Source of the DNA: Euphorbia lathyris
Taxonomy: Eukaryota > Streptophyta > Magnoliopsida > Malpighiales > Euphorbiaceae
Reading direction: 5' to 3'
NCBI RefSeq assembly: GCF_963576675.1
Contig: NC_088918.1
Coordinates: forward strand, 60,283,501-60,347,500
Length of the DNA stretch: 64,000 nucleotides
Part shown: positions 1-10,100 of the stretch, piece after piece
Layout of the letters: every line of letters begins with the position of its first letter
How positions within the stretch are numbered: the stretch's first letter is position 1
Position numbers and translations under genes: made by a program
The notes under the pieces: model-generated
The model's input: only the letters and a program-made list of their open reading frames with translations
What the model was told of the DNA's origin: nothing
Databases searched by the model: none

Positions 1-257
1 AATACCTAAATAACCTCAAAACAAAAATCTTGAAGAACTAAAGTTGTTTATAATATCATTAATTTTTGAAATTTTTTATTTTGAAGTCATCAACAATCAT
101 TTTAAGATATTGATTGAAAATTTAGTGGTCATAATGTGAGAAAGTGTAAACTTGAGTAGCTTTTATATTATGTTTTGAAGTTTTATAGTTAATACTTTAA
201 GAATGAATAAAATTCAATAGCCATGAATGTAATTTACCCTTTGTTGCTTATATATAT

Positions 258-1217
258 AGGATAAGGTACCAAAATAGGCCTAAGGTTTTTGGGGAAGTAC
301 CAATTTAGGCTCAACATTCAAAATAGCACCAATATAGGTTTAACGTTTACAACATAATATTAATTTAGGCTTAACGTTTACAACATAGCATCAATTTAGA
401 CCTTACGTATAAAATAGCACTAATATAGGCTTAACGTTTACAAAATAATACGAATTTAACCTTAACGTTTACAAAATATATCCAATTTAAACTAAATATC
501 ATAATTAATTATATTATATTATATTCTTTCCCTATTAACTTGATATGTTATCATTTTATTGCGTTCTATATTCTTATTTATTATAATACAATTAATTAGT
601 ATTCTTGTCCATTAAGACCTTATTTGTTTTTCATCCCGCCTCTACTCCTTCAATTAAAAGTCAGTTTTGGTTCTAATATATTTGTCAATTCACACAAAAT
701 TAGTCCTTAATTTTTTCGCAACAAGATCATGGCAATTTCAATCTCAAAATCACTTCATCCCTGTTGTTCGTTATTGAACAATATTTCTACCGTCTTTCTT
801 TTTTAATCACAGTTCCAAGTTTGTCCAAATTAACTTTGATGAAAAACAAATATAAGGTCTTAATAGGTCAGAATATTAATTAATTGTATTATAATAAACA
901 AGAATATAGAACTAAATAAAAAGATAACATATCAAGTTAATAAGGAAAGAATATAATATAATATGATTAATTGTGACGTTTAGCTTAAATTGGATATATT
1001 TTGTAAACATTAAGCTTAAATTCATATTATTTTGTAAACGTTAAACCTATATTGGTGTTATTTTGTACGTAAGGCCTAAATTGATACTATATTGTAAACG
1101 TTAAGCCTAAATTGATATTATGTTGTAAACGTTAAGTCTATATTGGTGCTATTTTGAACGTTGAGCCTAAATTGGTACTTTCCCAAAAACCTTAGGCATA
1201 TTTTGATACCTTATCCC
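258..1217. mobile_element. Mutator-type foldback MITE, about 960 bp
   Basis: Long terminal inverted repeats run inward from both ends (about 258-640 and 838-1217), leaving a loop of about 200 bp and no coding capacity. The right end read inward starts GGGATAAGGTATCAAAATA and the left starts AGGATAAGGTACCAAAATA. Both ends are flanked by TATATATAT (249-257 and 1218-1226), a 9-bp duplication as expected of Mutator-type elements, although the AT-rich context makes it less decisive alone. The arms contain degenerate internal repeats of a phrase like 'ATTTAGGCTTAACGTTTACAA'. Related ends occur at 18980 and 24777. Confidence 0.8.
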
Positions 1218-1282
1218 TATATATATTAAACTTTGCTGGAAACCCTAGCTACTTTACCCTTTCTTTTTTCTTTTGCAGTAAA

Positions 1283-1620
1283 ATGGATCCAGGGGCAGAC
1301 ATAAAACCTGCTTCTTCTTCAAATGAGAATGAGAAAAAGAAAGAAGTGGAGTTTGATTTCGAAGATATTCCAGACTATATGGCTTATGTTGATAATGCTG
1401 AACAGAAAAGTGATGAATGGACTCGCATCTTACTTTCGTATTTGAGTTCCACCCCAAAACCTAACGAGGTATACAATCTGTTACATATAATTTTTCTTTT
1501 TTTTCTTTGTTCTTTTTTTCTTTAATGAAAATGACCTAATTGCAGGATGAAGGAGCAGGAGCTGGGGCTGGTGCTGGAGCTGGGGCTGGGGCAAGTAAAG
1601 AAAATGCCTCAAATCAGTAA
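1283..1620 (+). CDS. Small two-exon gene of unknown function, 86 aa
   Basis: I do not recognise the family. Exon 1 is 1283-1468 and exon 2 is 1546-1620, with a 77-bp phase-0 intron that has GT (GAG/GTATAC) and AG (TTGCAG) borders; spliced, the frame closes at TAA 1618-1620 for 86 residues. The N-terminus is charged, with the core DFEDIPDYM at residues 25-33 and EWTRILLSYL at residues 45-54. The second exon encodes an Ala-Gly alternating run (about residues 65-78) and ends SKENASNQ. The ATG is the first after the MITE and is preceded by a pyrimidine tract ending TTTTGCAG, so a 5'UTR intron is possible. A degenerate paralogue at 13373 shares the IP-x-VDN-x-EQ and W-T-x-I spacing. No signal peptide or membrane segment is seen. 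Cytoplasmic or nuclear location is a guess. Confidence 0.6.
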
Positions 1621-3279
1621 AAAAAACAATTTATCTGAAGTAATAATAAGGCACTAGTTAGACATCTGCAATGCCTTATTCTTGTAATGTTAGGCAGGGT
1701 GGGTCTTTTTCCATCGTCTTTGGTCCATTCTTCTGGATGCTTATTTACTGATTAAATGATATGTCTGTACACAAGTATTCTTAATGCAAAACTAGATTCA
1801 GATCTTTTATCAGAGTTGCGTTTTCTGACATTCAGGAAGAAATTTTATCAATGTTTTCCTAAAAAATGAAAAATCAACCATCAGCAATATATCATCAACA
1901 GACTGAAATAAGATATGTTTTGCAATGAAGGCGTCACTTTGATTTACCAAAAATTGAGGCTTGGTTTTGTTATAGTAAAAGAAAAGAAAATGAAAATGGA
2001 TTCAACAGCACATGGACAGTCATTCAAGAAATACAAGTATTAAAGGTGTTCAATATATCTATTATACAATGAAAGAATGCTGTCACGATATGAGATTGTA
2101 AATGAGTAGGTCACTTAGCCAGTTTCTTCTTTGTTCGGAAACAGCTACTCCTACTCGACTGTCAAGCAAAGATCGAAGGCTTTCTTTGCTCTGCCTGATA
2201 TGGCGCCTGTACGATTTCAATCGTGCAGCCAGTCTTTAAAGAAATGGAGCCATAGGCAAGAGTGATAGGGGACTTTGCTGGGTGAAAGCAGATAGACGGA
2301 TCATTCAAAAGCGATAAAGGCTGACAGATGAAAATTGGCTTCTCGATAGGTGGTAGACGTAGCCAACAAAAAGAAATTCATAAGGAAGAATAGAAAAGCG
2401 ATCCCTTCGGGGGGCGGCCTCGGGGATCAGCGAGCACCCTGCACACTGGATCGTAGGCAGCAGTGGCAGAACTGTAAGTCTTTTGGCCATTCGGATTCGG
2501 ATTCGGATTCAGAAGTTAGAGACTCAAGAAGTTGTTTGCCTGTGACTAAGTCCGAAAAGGGGAATACGACTTTTTATACCGAGTCTGGGACTTCAGTTGA
2601 CAAAGGATAACACTGTCAAGTGATCAGCTAGCTTGTGTAGTCAATGAGTTCAGTCGTTAAGCTACACGTTGAGCGGAGCAAGCCTACACTAGGTGAACAG
2701 CCGTGTTGCTACTATTTTGATACTGAAGGTCACCCTAGAAGTGAGGGGTAGGAGAGAGGGAGTTCCCCATTCTTTAACCCTGCTACCCGTGACTTGATCT
2801 GCTCGTCAGTCTTTCTTTTGTTCCTAAATTGAGGCTTGGTTTTGTTATCAATCCTTGAGGAAAAATAGCTAACAAATAATAAAACAAAAGAAAAAATGAA
2901 AATGAAAATGGATTCAACAGCATATGGACAGTCATTTAACTACTTAATCTTTGACCGGAACCCAAGCTTATGAGTACTACCAATTAGGCAGTATTAAGGA
3001 CTTCCATGCATGTGCTAAATCTGGTCTTGTCTTAGAGCTAACTTCGGAGGTATCATATCAGCTAAAAGCAGAAAACCCGATCTCCCAATCAACGATGAGG
3101 TCTAGTCGCTTGGGTGCCGCATAGATGGGCTTATGGGGAAGGGCCCTGCTGAATGCGGGATGCAGATGGAACTCTTTCTGAACACGATAGACTATTACGG
3201 ATGCATTTCCCGCTAATGGGTTAGTAGGTGCTACTGGGTAAAATTGTGCCTCTCGGTCAGCAGCCCACGCCTCTACATA

Positions 3280-3702
3280 TGTAGTTGTTCATATAGACCT
3301 ATTATCATAGGATTGGTTTCCAGATCGAGAAGGAGGGAGTAGCTCGAGCTAAAGCAAGAGGGAGTTCAAGCAGCTATGATTGAAAGCCAAAGCCAGAAGT
3401 GCTTTATCCATACTGGTGAAACCAGTTTTACCGAAAGAAGCACCAATAGCATAATGCAATCGCTATCATAAGAATAGATAGAATGGGGAACTCCCTCGGA
3501 TGTAGTTGTTCATATAGAACTATTATCATAGGACTGGTTGCCAGATCAAGAGGGAGGGAGTAGCTCGAGCTAAAGCGAGAGGGAGTTCAAGCAGCCATGA
3601 TTGAAAGCCAAGAAGTGCTTTATCCGGGCTGGTGAAACCAGTTTTACCGAAAGAAGCACCAATAGCATAATGCAATCGCTATCATAAGCATAGATAGAAA
3701 AG
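3280..3702. repeat. Direct tandem duplication of about 221 bp inside unit A
   Basis: Two copies start at TGTAGTTGTTCATATAGA (3280 and 3501) and run through CGAAAGAAGCACCAATAGCA to the same TAGATAGAA end point. They differ at a few sites, including a short deletion near AAAGCCAAGAAGTG in the second. Unit B has a single copy (9189-9392), so the doubling happened in A after the large duplication or was lost from B. Confidence 0.8.
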
Positions 3703-4149
3703 GTATGGGTATAGGTGAAATGCACACATCTACCAAGCATGTGAAACTCTCAATCCGCTGGTTGCTCCAAGCACCTTGCTAAGCATCCATTTCTGTTCCA
3801 TATATAGCCATATATATGCCTTAGCTCTAATAGCTATAGTAGCTAAGTCCCTTTCCTTAATCTCGAGGTGCAATCCTTTTCATCTTATGATAAGCATTGA
3901 TCAGAATTTGCCCACTTAAGAAGCCATAAGGTGGCTCTTTCGGTTTCAGCCCCGCAGAGAGAACAGTAAGGATAACGAGCGCTCCGCCCCAGGTGGGAAA
4001 GAGCAGCGGGCAAGTGCTTGGCAGGCCAACAGCCCAGTTTGAGGGCGACCTCTGAGAGCAATGAGAGCATATCAGTGAACTAAACACTAGTTATTCCAGA
4101 TGCTCTCCAAATCTGAAAAAAACCAGAGGTTATTTGTATTCCTCGGGAA

Positions 4150-4814
4150 CCCCCGCCTAAATCACAACATCAAGGTCTGAGGTCTGACAATGGGGGGAGT
4201 ATGTTTCTTGGGATATTCCGTTGTATTTGGAGGAAAAGGGAATTGAGTCAAAAATGTAGTCCTAGTGGAAGAACACAACGCACAAGGATCTGAGGTAACA
4301 CATTGGTATCAGAGACACCTTCCTCCGGCCATTCTCTGAATGGTAAATAGTTCCTATAAGAAAACTAGAGCAGCCAAACAGCGAGCAAAGGCAATCATGG
4401 ATGCATCAGAACAACAGCTTCAAGAGCTTACCACTTAGTTCTACTCTAGAGAAGTTACAAGCCCAGTTTCAGGATGCTCAGGCGGCACATCAGAAGAGGA
4501 TCGAATCCATTCTATCGTATCAATCACAGTTCTGTAAAGAACAAAAAGGTGCTCATCAGGCCCTAGAGGACTTGCTCCATAAATCTATTAACACCCTGAC
4601 CAAACTTATGCAGTCAAACTATGATTCCAATCAGCCTATCACTCACACGCTCCCAGTCAAGTTTACCCCTGATAGAGGAACTCTGGGTAGCATCCCTACG
4701 AACTATCAGCCTGGGGAGCATTCATCACTTAAACCTCCTTACTTCCAAAAACTACTTCCTAAATGTGAGAATTCATCCCTACGAACATTTCTTTTCTTTT
4801 TTTTATGTAAATGA
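4150..4814 (+). pseudogene. Ty3/gypsy 5' remnant (primer site and gag start), unit A copy
   Basis: TGGTATCAGAGAC at 4304-4316 resembles the tRNA-Met primer site of plant LTR elements. It is preceded by a stretch containing TCTGACAATGGGGGGAG, of the kind seen near the ends of such elements. Just downstream an ATG at 4397 opens MDASEQQLQELTT and stops. The useful frame is another one (from 4401) with LEKLQAQFQDAQ, IESILSYQSQF and, near the end, PPYFQKLLPK, which resembles the start of a gypsy gag core. Everything after about 4770 is lost. It is a decayed insertion that predates the segmental duplication, because unit B has the same remnant. Confidence 0.6.
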
Positions 4815-5330
4815 AAACATTTCTCTTCTCAAAAGAAAACATTTCTGTTCTTTATTCACACATGTAATGTCAACTAAGAATAAAATGATTAAATGAAATG
4901 TTATAAGAAAAGTCCAGTTGAAAAAATAATGTCCTTTTTTTTAAAACTAACAAGATCCTAAGAAGTTCTGATATAGTGGTGATGGAGTCAATTCATAAGT
5001 CCATTGAAGACTTCATTAATTTCGACAACTGTATTAAATATGCCTAGTTATCACATTTGGTTTTTATGTCTTACTATATAAATCAGTAATGTTTATATAT
5101 AATACTCGTAGTAACAGAAGCATATATTAAAGCCGAGACAATCTGAATTAGTTTCAAGATTCATGGTTGGAGCAATGAAAGCTTCTTTTTATCAACCATG
5201 TTTCCATCAGAAGAACAACTTAATTCTAGAATCGATGTCAAACTTGTCATCTCTAAACATGGGTTAGGCACTACTGCCACAACAGCATTTCAGGAAAAGC
5301 ATGAACAAGCTAACTTTATCCAAGATGTAT

Positions 5331-5545
5331 AAAAAAAAGGGCGGCCCGGTCGCATTACGCGTCCCCGCTGAGCGAGGGTCCGGGGAGGGGTCCCACCACA
5401 AGGGTGTATTGGGGGCAAGCCTTCCCTTGCCAATTTAATTGGCAAGAGGCCGCTCCTAAGACTCGAACCCGTGACCTCAGGTCACACGGCAACAACGTTT
5501 TACCGTTGCGCCAAGGCTCGCCCTCAGGTCACACGGCAACAACGT
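5331..5545 (-). mobile_element. tRNA-derived SINE of the Au type
   Basis: Read on the minus strand the element begins GGGCGAGCCTTGGCGCAACG (5523 downward), with an A-box-like TGGCGCAACGG. A B-box GGTTCGAGTCT follows, then the Au-family body with CCCTTGTGGTGGGACCCC and CCCCGGACCC, and it ends GGGCCGCCC plus a run of eight T. The 16-bp target duplication TTTATCCAAGATGTAT lies at 5315-5330 and 5546-5561. Unit B has the empty site at about 10945-10960. A 26-bp part of the SINE head (5477-5502) is repeated at 5524-5549, between the element's 5' end and the target duplication. RNA polymerase III promoters of this type are internal. Confidence 0.92.
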
Positions 5546-5616
5546 TTTATCCAAGATGTATACATTCAAAAAATACATGAGAACAGTAACTTACATAAAA
5601 GTGCAGCAATACTTAC

Positions 5617-5682
5617 AAGGATGGAGAATAACAGGGTGCCAATTGAAGAACGATTTATCTTGCTGATCAATCCTGCCATGTC
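5617..5682 (-). other. Candidate orphan coding exon (66 nt)
   Basis: On the minus strand an acceptor AATTGCAG precedes 22 open codons, beginning DMAGLISKINRSSIG and ending FSIL, followed at once by the donor GTAAGT. Length is a multiple of three with phase 0 on both sides. The unit B copy carries an 8-bp insertion (about 11040) that breaks the frame. I do not recognise the protein and could not chain it convincingly to other exons, so it may be a relic of a gene lost from the duplicated unit. Confidence 0.3.
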
Positions 5683-6397
5683 CTGCAATTCATATAAAGG
5701 CAATTAGCAAGTAATGAAAGTGATATATTTGGTATACCCTAAACATTGCACTAAACAGGAGATTGTTAGTCATAACTTATAATGTTAGTAGAGTTAGAGA
5801 GTTTGTTAGTTATAACAGCTAGCTAACATACAAGTTGTATTAGATTCTTTAATCCAAATTTGCATTCTGTCTTCATTCTTTTCCTAAAATCTTTTATCTT
5901 CTTCTTTCAAACAAAGCATAAGAAGAATACAATTAAATGGAATAAATGCTTAAACAACTATTTATCCTCTGAAAAATCAATAATGTTTGTGTTTGCAGTT
6001 TTCTACTAAGCTAAACTCAAACACTAAAATTACGTATAGATTTCGTGTGTGTCTAATATTGCCACCTCTAGCTGCACCAACTAGAAAATGTTTTCAGCTT
6101 GATATGATTTAAGTATGCAAACTGCAAAGATCTCAGACAAGAGACAAACTTGCAATGTCATCCATTGGGACAGCAAGAATGTAATCAATGATACCTTCTC
6201 ACAAGCAGCAAAAACATCAAAGCAATACACTTGAGTATGCAAATTTGCAGTTATTCTGTGTATTCAAAGCAATACACTTATTTTGTGTGGAAATTTCAGA
6301 TTTCATAGGTTTGCTTAAATGGCTTAATAATGTTTCTGATGCTGCATTTGCCTATATGCTCTTTAGCCAAAAGTTGTGCAAGTTATACATTATATCA

Positions 6398-6748
6398 TCA
6401 TGCATTAGGTTCCCCGTGTCTAGGCCTGCACATCATCTGTTCAAGGAACTTGGAAAGGTGCAAATGCCTTGCTGCCCATTGCTCCGCTCCGCCAATTTCT
6501 GTTCCTTCGCTCCTGCATCTCTCCTCAATTAGTTCAATTGTTCCCTGTATTCCATCTCAATCCTATCAAGACAACTTTTCTGTTCTTCCCTAAGAGCTTT
6601 CATCTTCGCTTCTATCTCTTCCATTTTCTCCCTCCTCCTACATGACTTCTCACTGCAACTGCAACTCCACCCTCCATAGCCTCCACGCAGCCTCCTTCTT
6701 ATGTGCAGCCCAGGCACAATGTCCTTCTTCAAACTCTCTGCAACATTC
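6398..6748 (-). pseudogene. AS1: ASYMMETRIC LEAVES1 / PHANTASTICA C-terminal fragment
   Basis: Read from 6748 downward, pieces in three frames give the conserved C-terminal region of the plant MYB protein AS1/PHAN/RS2. They are [19 protein letters not shown], then [20 protein letters not shown], then [11 protein letters not shown], and after a frame change EQWAARHLHLSKFLEQM and a terminal CRPRHGEPNA before TGA (6398-6400). At least two frameshifts separate the blocks and a stop interrupts the first. The MYB repeats and the rest of the protein are absent. In the intact family this region is a coiled-coil dimerisation domain of a leaf-polarity and KNOX-repressing factor; here it can only be a dead fragment or a source of antisense RNA. 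No introns are seen within the fragment, but AS1 genes usually lack them, so this does not prove retroposition. Confidence 0.8.
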
Positions 6749-6759
6749 TAAAACAAACG

Positions 6760-6850
6760 GAGAATATATTTACTCAATCGTATATATCCAAAAACATAGA
6801 AGAAGTTATATAACAAGCGGAGAATATATTTACTCAATTTTATATATCCA
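6760..6850. repeat. Short direct repeat of a 36-bp phrase
   Basis: GGAGAATATATTTACTCAAT followed by a TATATATCCAAA tail occurs twice, about 57 bp apart, next to the AS1 fragment. No function is apparent. The following 280 bases to the start of unit B are plain AT-rich sequence. Confidence 0.6.
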
Positions 6851-7135
6851 AACGTAGACCAGTTTCTCCAGGTTAAATGATCACGATCACTATATTTAGA
6901 TCAAATTTACCCAATTTTAGTCACTTTCCTACTATTTAATCTTACTTTACTTGAATAACTTCAACACTGCAAAACAATATTAGACTTTAGACTGCAAATA
7001 GGAAAAATAATTCCTTGGAGCTCAAACTATATTAAATTCAGAGGCTTGCAAGAAAACGTGATACGTACAAAACAAACATGAATCAATAATTCAGATATAT
7101 CACTAATGTAGCCAATTTAAATCCAAACCAACATA

Positions 7136-10100
7136 TCAAGAAAACATGTCCAGCCATAAGCTTAAGTGTTTATATATAGAGTTAAAGTTTATTTTAACAA
7201 AACATAATAGTCTTGTTAAATTATTATCTTGAAAATTGCAATCCTTTTAGTGTTGCTTGACTTATGTTGTTATTTCAACTCAAAATTGCAATGCTGAATG
7301 CTTCAAGTTACCCATTAGTGCCTGAAATGCCTCAGCAGCCTCAAATCAGTAAAAAAAAACAATTTATCTAAAGTAATTACAATCACAAAAACAATTTATC
7401 TAAATATTAATTAGGCACTAGTTAGACATCTATTTAGAAAGAAAGCTATAAATAACTAAACATTTGTCTTATTCTTGTAATGTTAGGCAGGCTTGGGTCT
7501 TTTTCCATAGTCTTTGGTCCATTCTTCTGGATGCTTATTTACTGATTAAATGGTACGTACACAAGTATTCTTAATGCAAAACTCGATTCAGATCTTTTAT
7601 CAGAGTTGCGTTTTCTGACATTCAGGAAGAAATTTTAACACTCCAAATAAGAGTATTAAGGGGTTAAATATTTTCTAATCGAACCATTCCCCTTCCATCC
7701 TTTTCAATATGAGGTGAAGGAAGGGATCTCAAATTTGAGATAGATATTTAAGAGAGAGACACATACATTAGGCCGGTGCTCCGGGCTCTTTCTCAGCATT
7801 CCTTTGGTCAATGTCTTCCTACAAAATGAAAAATTAACTATCAGCAATATATCATCAACATCAATAGATAAAGACCGCCAATTTCCTTGAGATACACAAG
7901 CAAGTCAACAGACTGAAATAAGATATGCTTTGCACTGAAGGCGTCACTTTGATTTACCAAAAATTGAGGCTCGGTGTTCTTATCAATCCTTGAGGAAAAA
8001 TAGCTAAGAAATAATAAAAGAAAAAAAAAATGAAAATGGATTCAACAGAATATGGACAGTCATACAAGTACTAAAGGTATTAAATATATCTATTATACAA
8101 CAAAAGAATGCTGTCACAATATAAGAATGTAAATGAGTATGTCAGTTAGCCAGTTTCTTATTTGTTCGCAAAGCCAAGCAAAGATCGAAGGCTTTCTTTG
8201 CTCTGATATGGCGCCTGTACGATTTCAATCGTGCAGCAAGTCTTTAAATAATGGAGCCATAGGCAAGGGCGATAGGGACTTTGCTGGGTGAACGCAGATA
8301 GACGGATCATTCAAAAGCAGTAAAGGCTGACAGATGAAAACTAGCTTCTTGATAGGTGGTAGACGTACGTAGCCAAAGAAAGAAAAGAAATTCATAAGTA
8401 AGAATACAAAAGCTATCCCATCGGGGGGCGGCCTTGGGGATCAGTGGCCCCTGCACACTGCATCGTAGGCAGCAGTGGTCGACCTGTAAGTCTTTTGGCC
8501 ATTGGGATTCGGATTTGGAAGTTAGAGACTCAAGAAGTTGCTTGCCTGTGACTAAGACCGAAAAGGGGAACACTGACTTTTTATACTGAGTCTGGGACTT
8601 CAGTTGACAAGATCTGCTCATTCTTTAAACCTGCTACCCGTGACTAGATCTGTGCATCAGTCTTTCTTTTGTTCCTAAATGTGGATGCTAAACCAGATTC
8701 CCCATAATATATGCGGAGGCAATGCAATCTAAACTTCAAGCAAGCTAGATGTTGAAGTGCGAAAGCCTTCTATATTGAGAAGAATAAAATGAATCTAACT
8801 TTCCTTCTTGTTCACTCTCTCACTATCAGAACTTTAAGGTTCTGTTTGTGTTCCACGAACTCAACAATCACTAAATCAAAGGGATTTAACTACAAGCTTA
8901 GGAGTACTCCCAATCAAGCAGGATTAAGGCCTTCCATGCATGTGCTAAATCCTGTCTTGTCTTAGAGCTAACTTCGGAGGTATCATATCAGCTAAAAGCC
9001 GAAAACCCCAATCTCACAATCAACAATGAGGTCTCGTCGCTTGGGTGCGGCATAGATGGGATTATGGGGAAGGGCCCTGCTGAATGGGGGATGCGGATGG
9101 AACTCTTTCTGAACACGCTAGACTATTACGGGTGCTTTTCACACTTATGGGTTAGTAGGTGCTACTGGGTAAAATTCAGCCTCTACATATGTAGTTGTTC
9201 ATATAGACCTATTATCATAGGATTGGTTTCCAGATCAAGAGGGAGGGAGTAGCTCGAGCTAAAGCGAGAGGGAGTTCAAGCAGCCATGATTGAAAGCCAA
9301 CGCCAGAAGTGCTTTATCTGGACTGGTGAAACCAGTTTTACCGAAAGAAGCACCAATAGCATAAAGCAATTGCTATCATAAGCATAGATAGAAAAGGTAT
9401 GGGTATAGGTAAAATGCACACATCTACCAAGTATGTGAAACTCTCAATCCGCCGGTTGATCTAAGCACCCTGCTAAGCATCCATTTCTGTTCCATAGCCA
9501 TAGCTATGCCTTCATTCTAATAGCTATAGCAGCTATGTCACTTTCCTTAATCTGGAGGTGCAATCCTTTTCATCTTATGATTAGCATTGATCAGAATTTG
9601 CCCGCTTAAGAAGGCATAAGGTGGCTCTTTCGGTTTCAGCCCAGCAGAGAGAACAGTAAGGATAAGAGCACTCCGCCCCAGACGGCAAGAGCAGCGGGCA
9701 AGTGCTTGGTAGGCCAACACCCCAGTTCGAGGGCAACCTCCGAGAGCAAGGGAGCATATCAGTGAACTAAACACTAGTTATTCCTGATGCTCTCCAAATC
9801 TGAAAAAACCCGGAGATTATTTGTATTCCTCAGAAACCCCGCCAACACCCAACATCAAGGTCTGAGGTCTGACAATGGGGGGCGTATGTTTCTAGGGATC
9901 TTCCATTATATTTGCAGGAAAATAGTATGATTTTTACTCTTTTTTGTCTTCTTGCCGATTGTGAAGCTATAGGTTTTGAGCAAACACATCAGTATCAGAG
10001 ACACTTTCCTCCGGCCATTCTATGAATGATAAATAGTTCCTATAAGAAAATTAGAGCAGCCAAACACAGAGCAAAGGCAGTCATGGATGCATGAGAACAA

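Larger units (their letters stand above)
1600..6207. repeat. Segmental duplication, unit A
   Basis: From the last codons of the small gene (AATGCCTCAAATCAG) to about 6207 the sequence is repeated, about 5.7 kb further on, as unit B. Matching landmarks are 1625/7355, 4397/10083, 4910/10543 and 6187/11622. The units differ by substitutions and by several indels: a SINE is present only in A, a tandem doubling at 3280-3702 is only in A, and about 165 bp at 7637-7800 is only in B. Much of 2050-4100 is richer in GC than the surroundings and has no open coding frame. I see no functional gene in it beyond the pieces listed separately. Confidence 0.8.

Noticed and set aside
1283..1620. Small gene as a subunit 13 of the anaphase-promoting complex
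   Set aside because: Only a short W-T/x-x-L similarity near the C-terminal helix; the conserved N-terminus of that family is absent.
5461..5523. A tRNA gene on the minus strand
   Set aside because: The A and B boxes belong to a SINE with its body, T-tail and target duplication; the stretch does not form a complete cloverleaf with an acceptor stem.
6529..6732. Minus-strand ORF as a new Arg-rich protein
   Set aside because: Its second half is one frame of the AS1 fragment, and the first half is out of frame with the conserved sequence.
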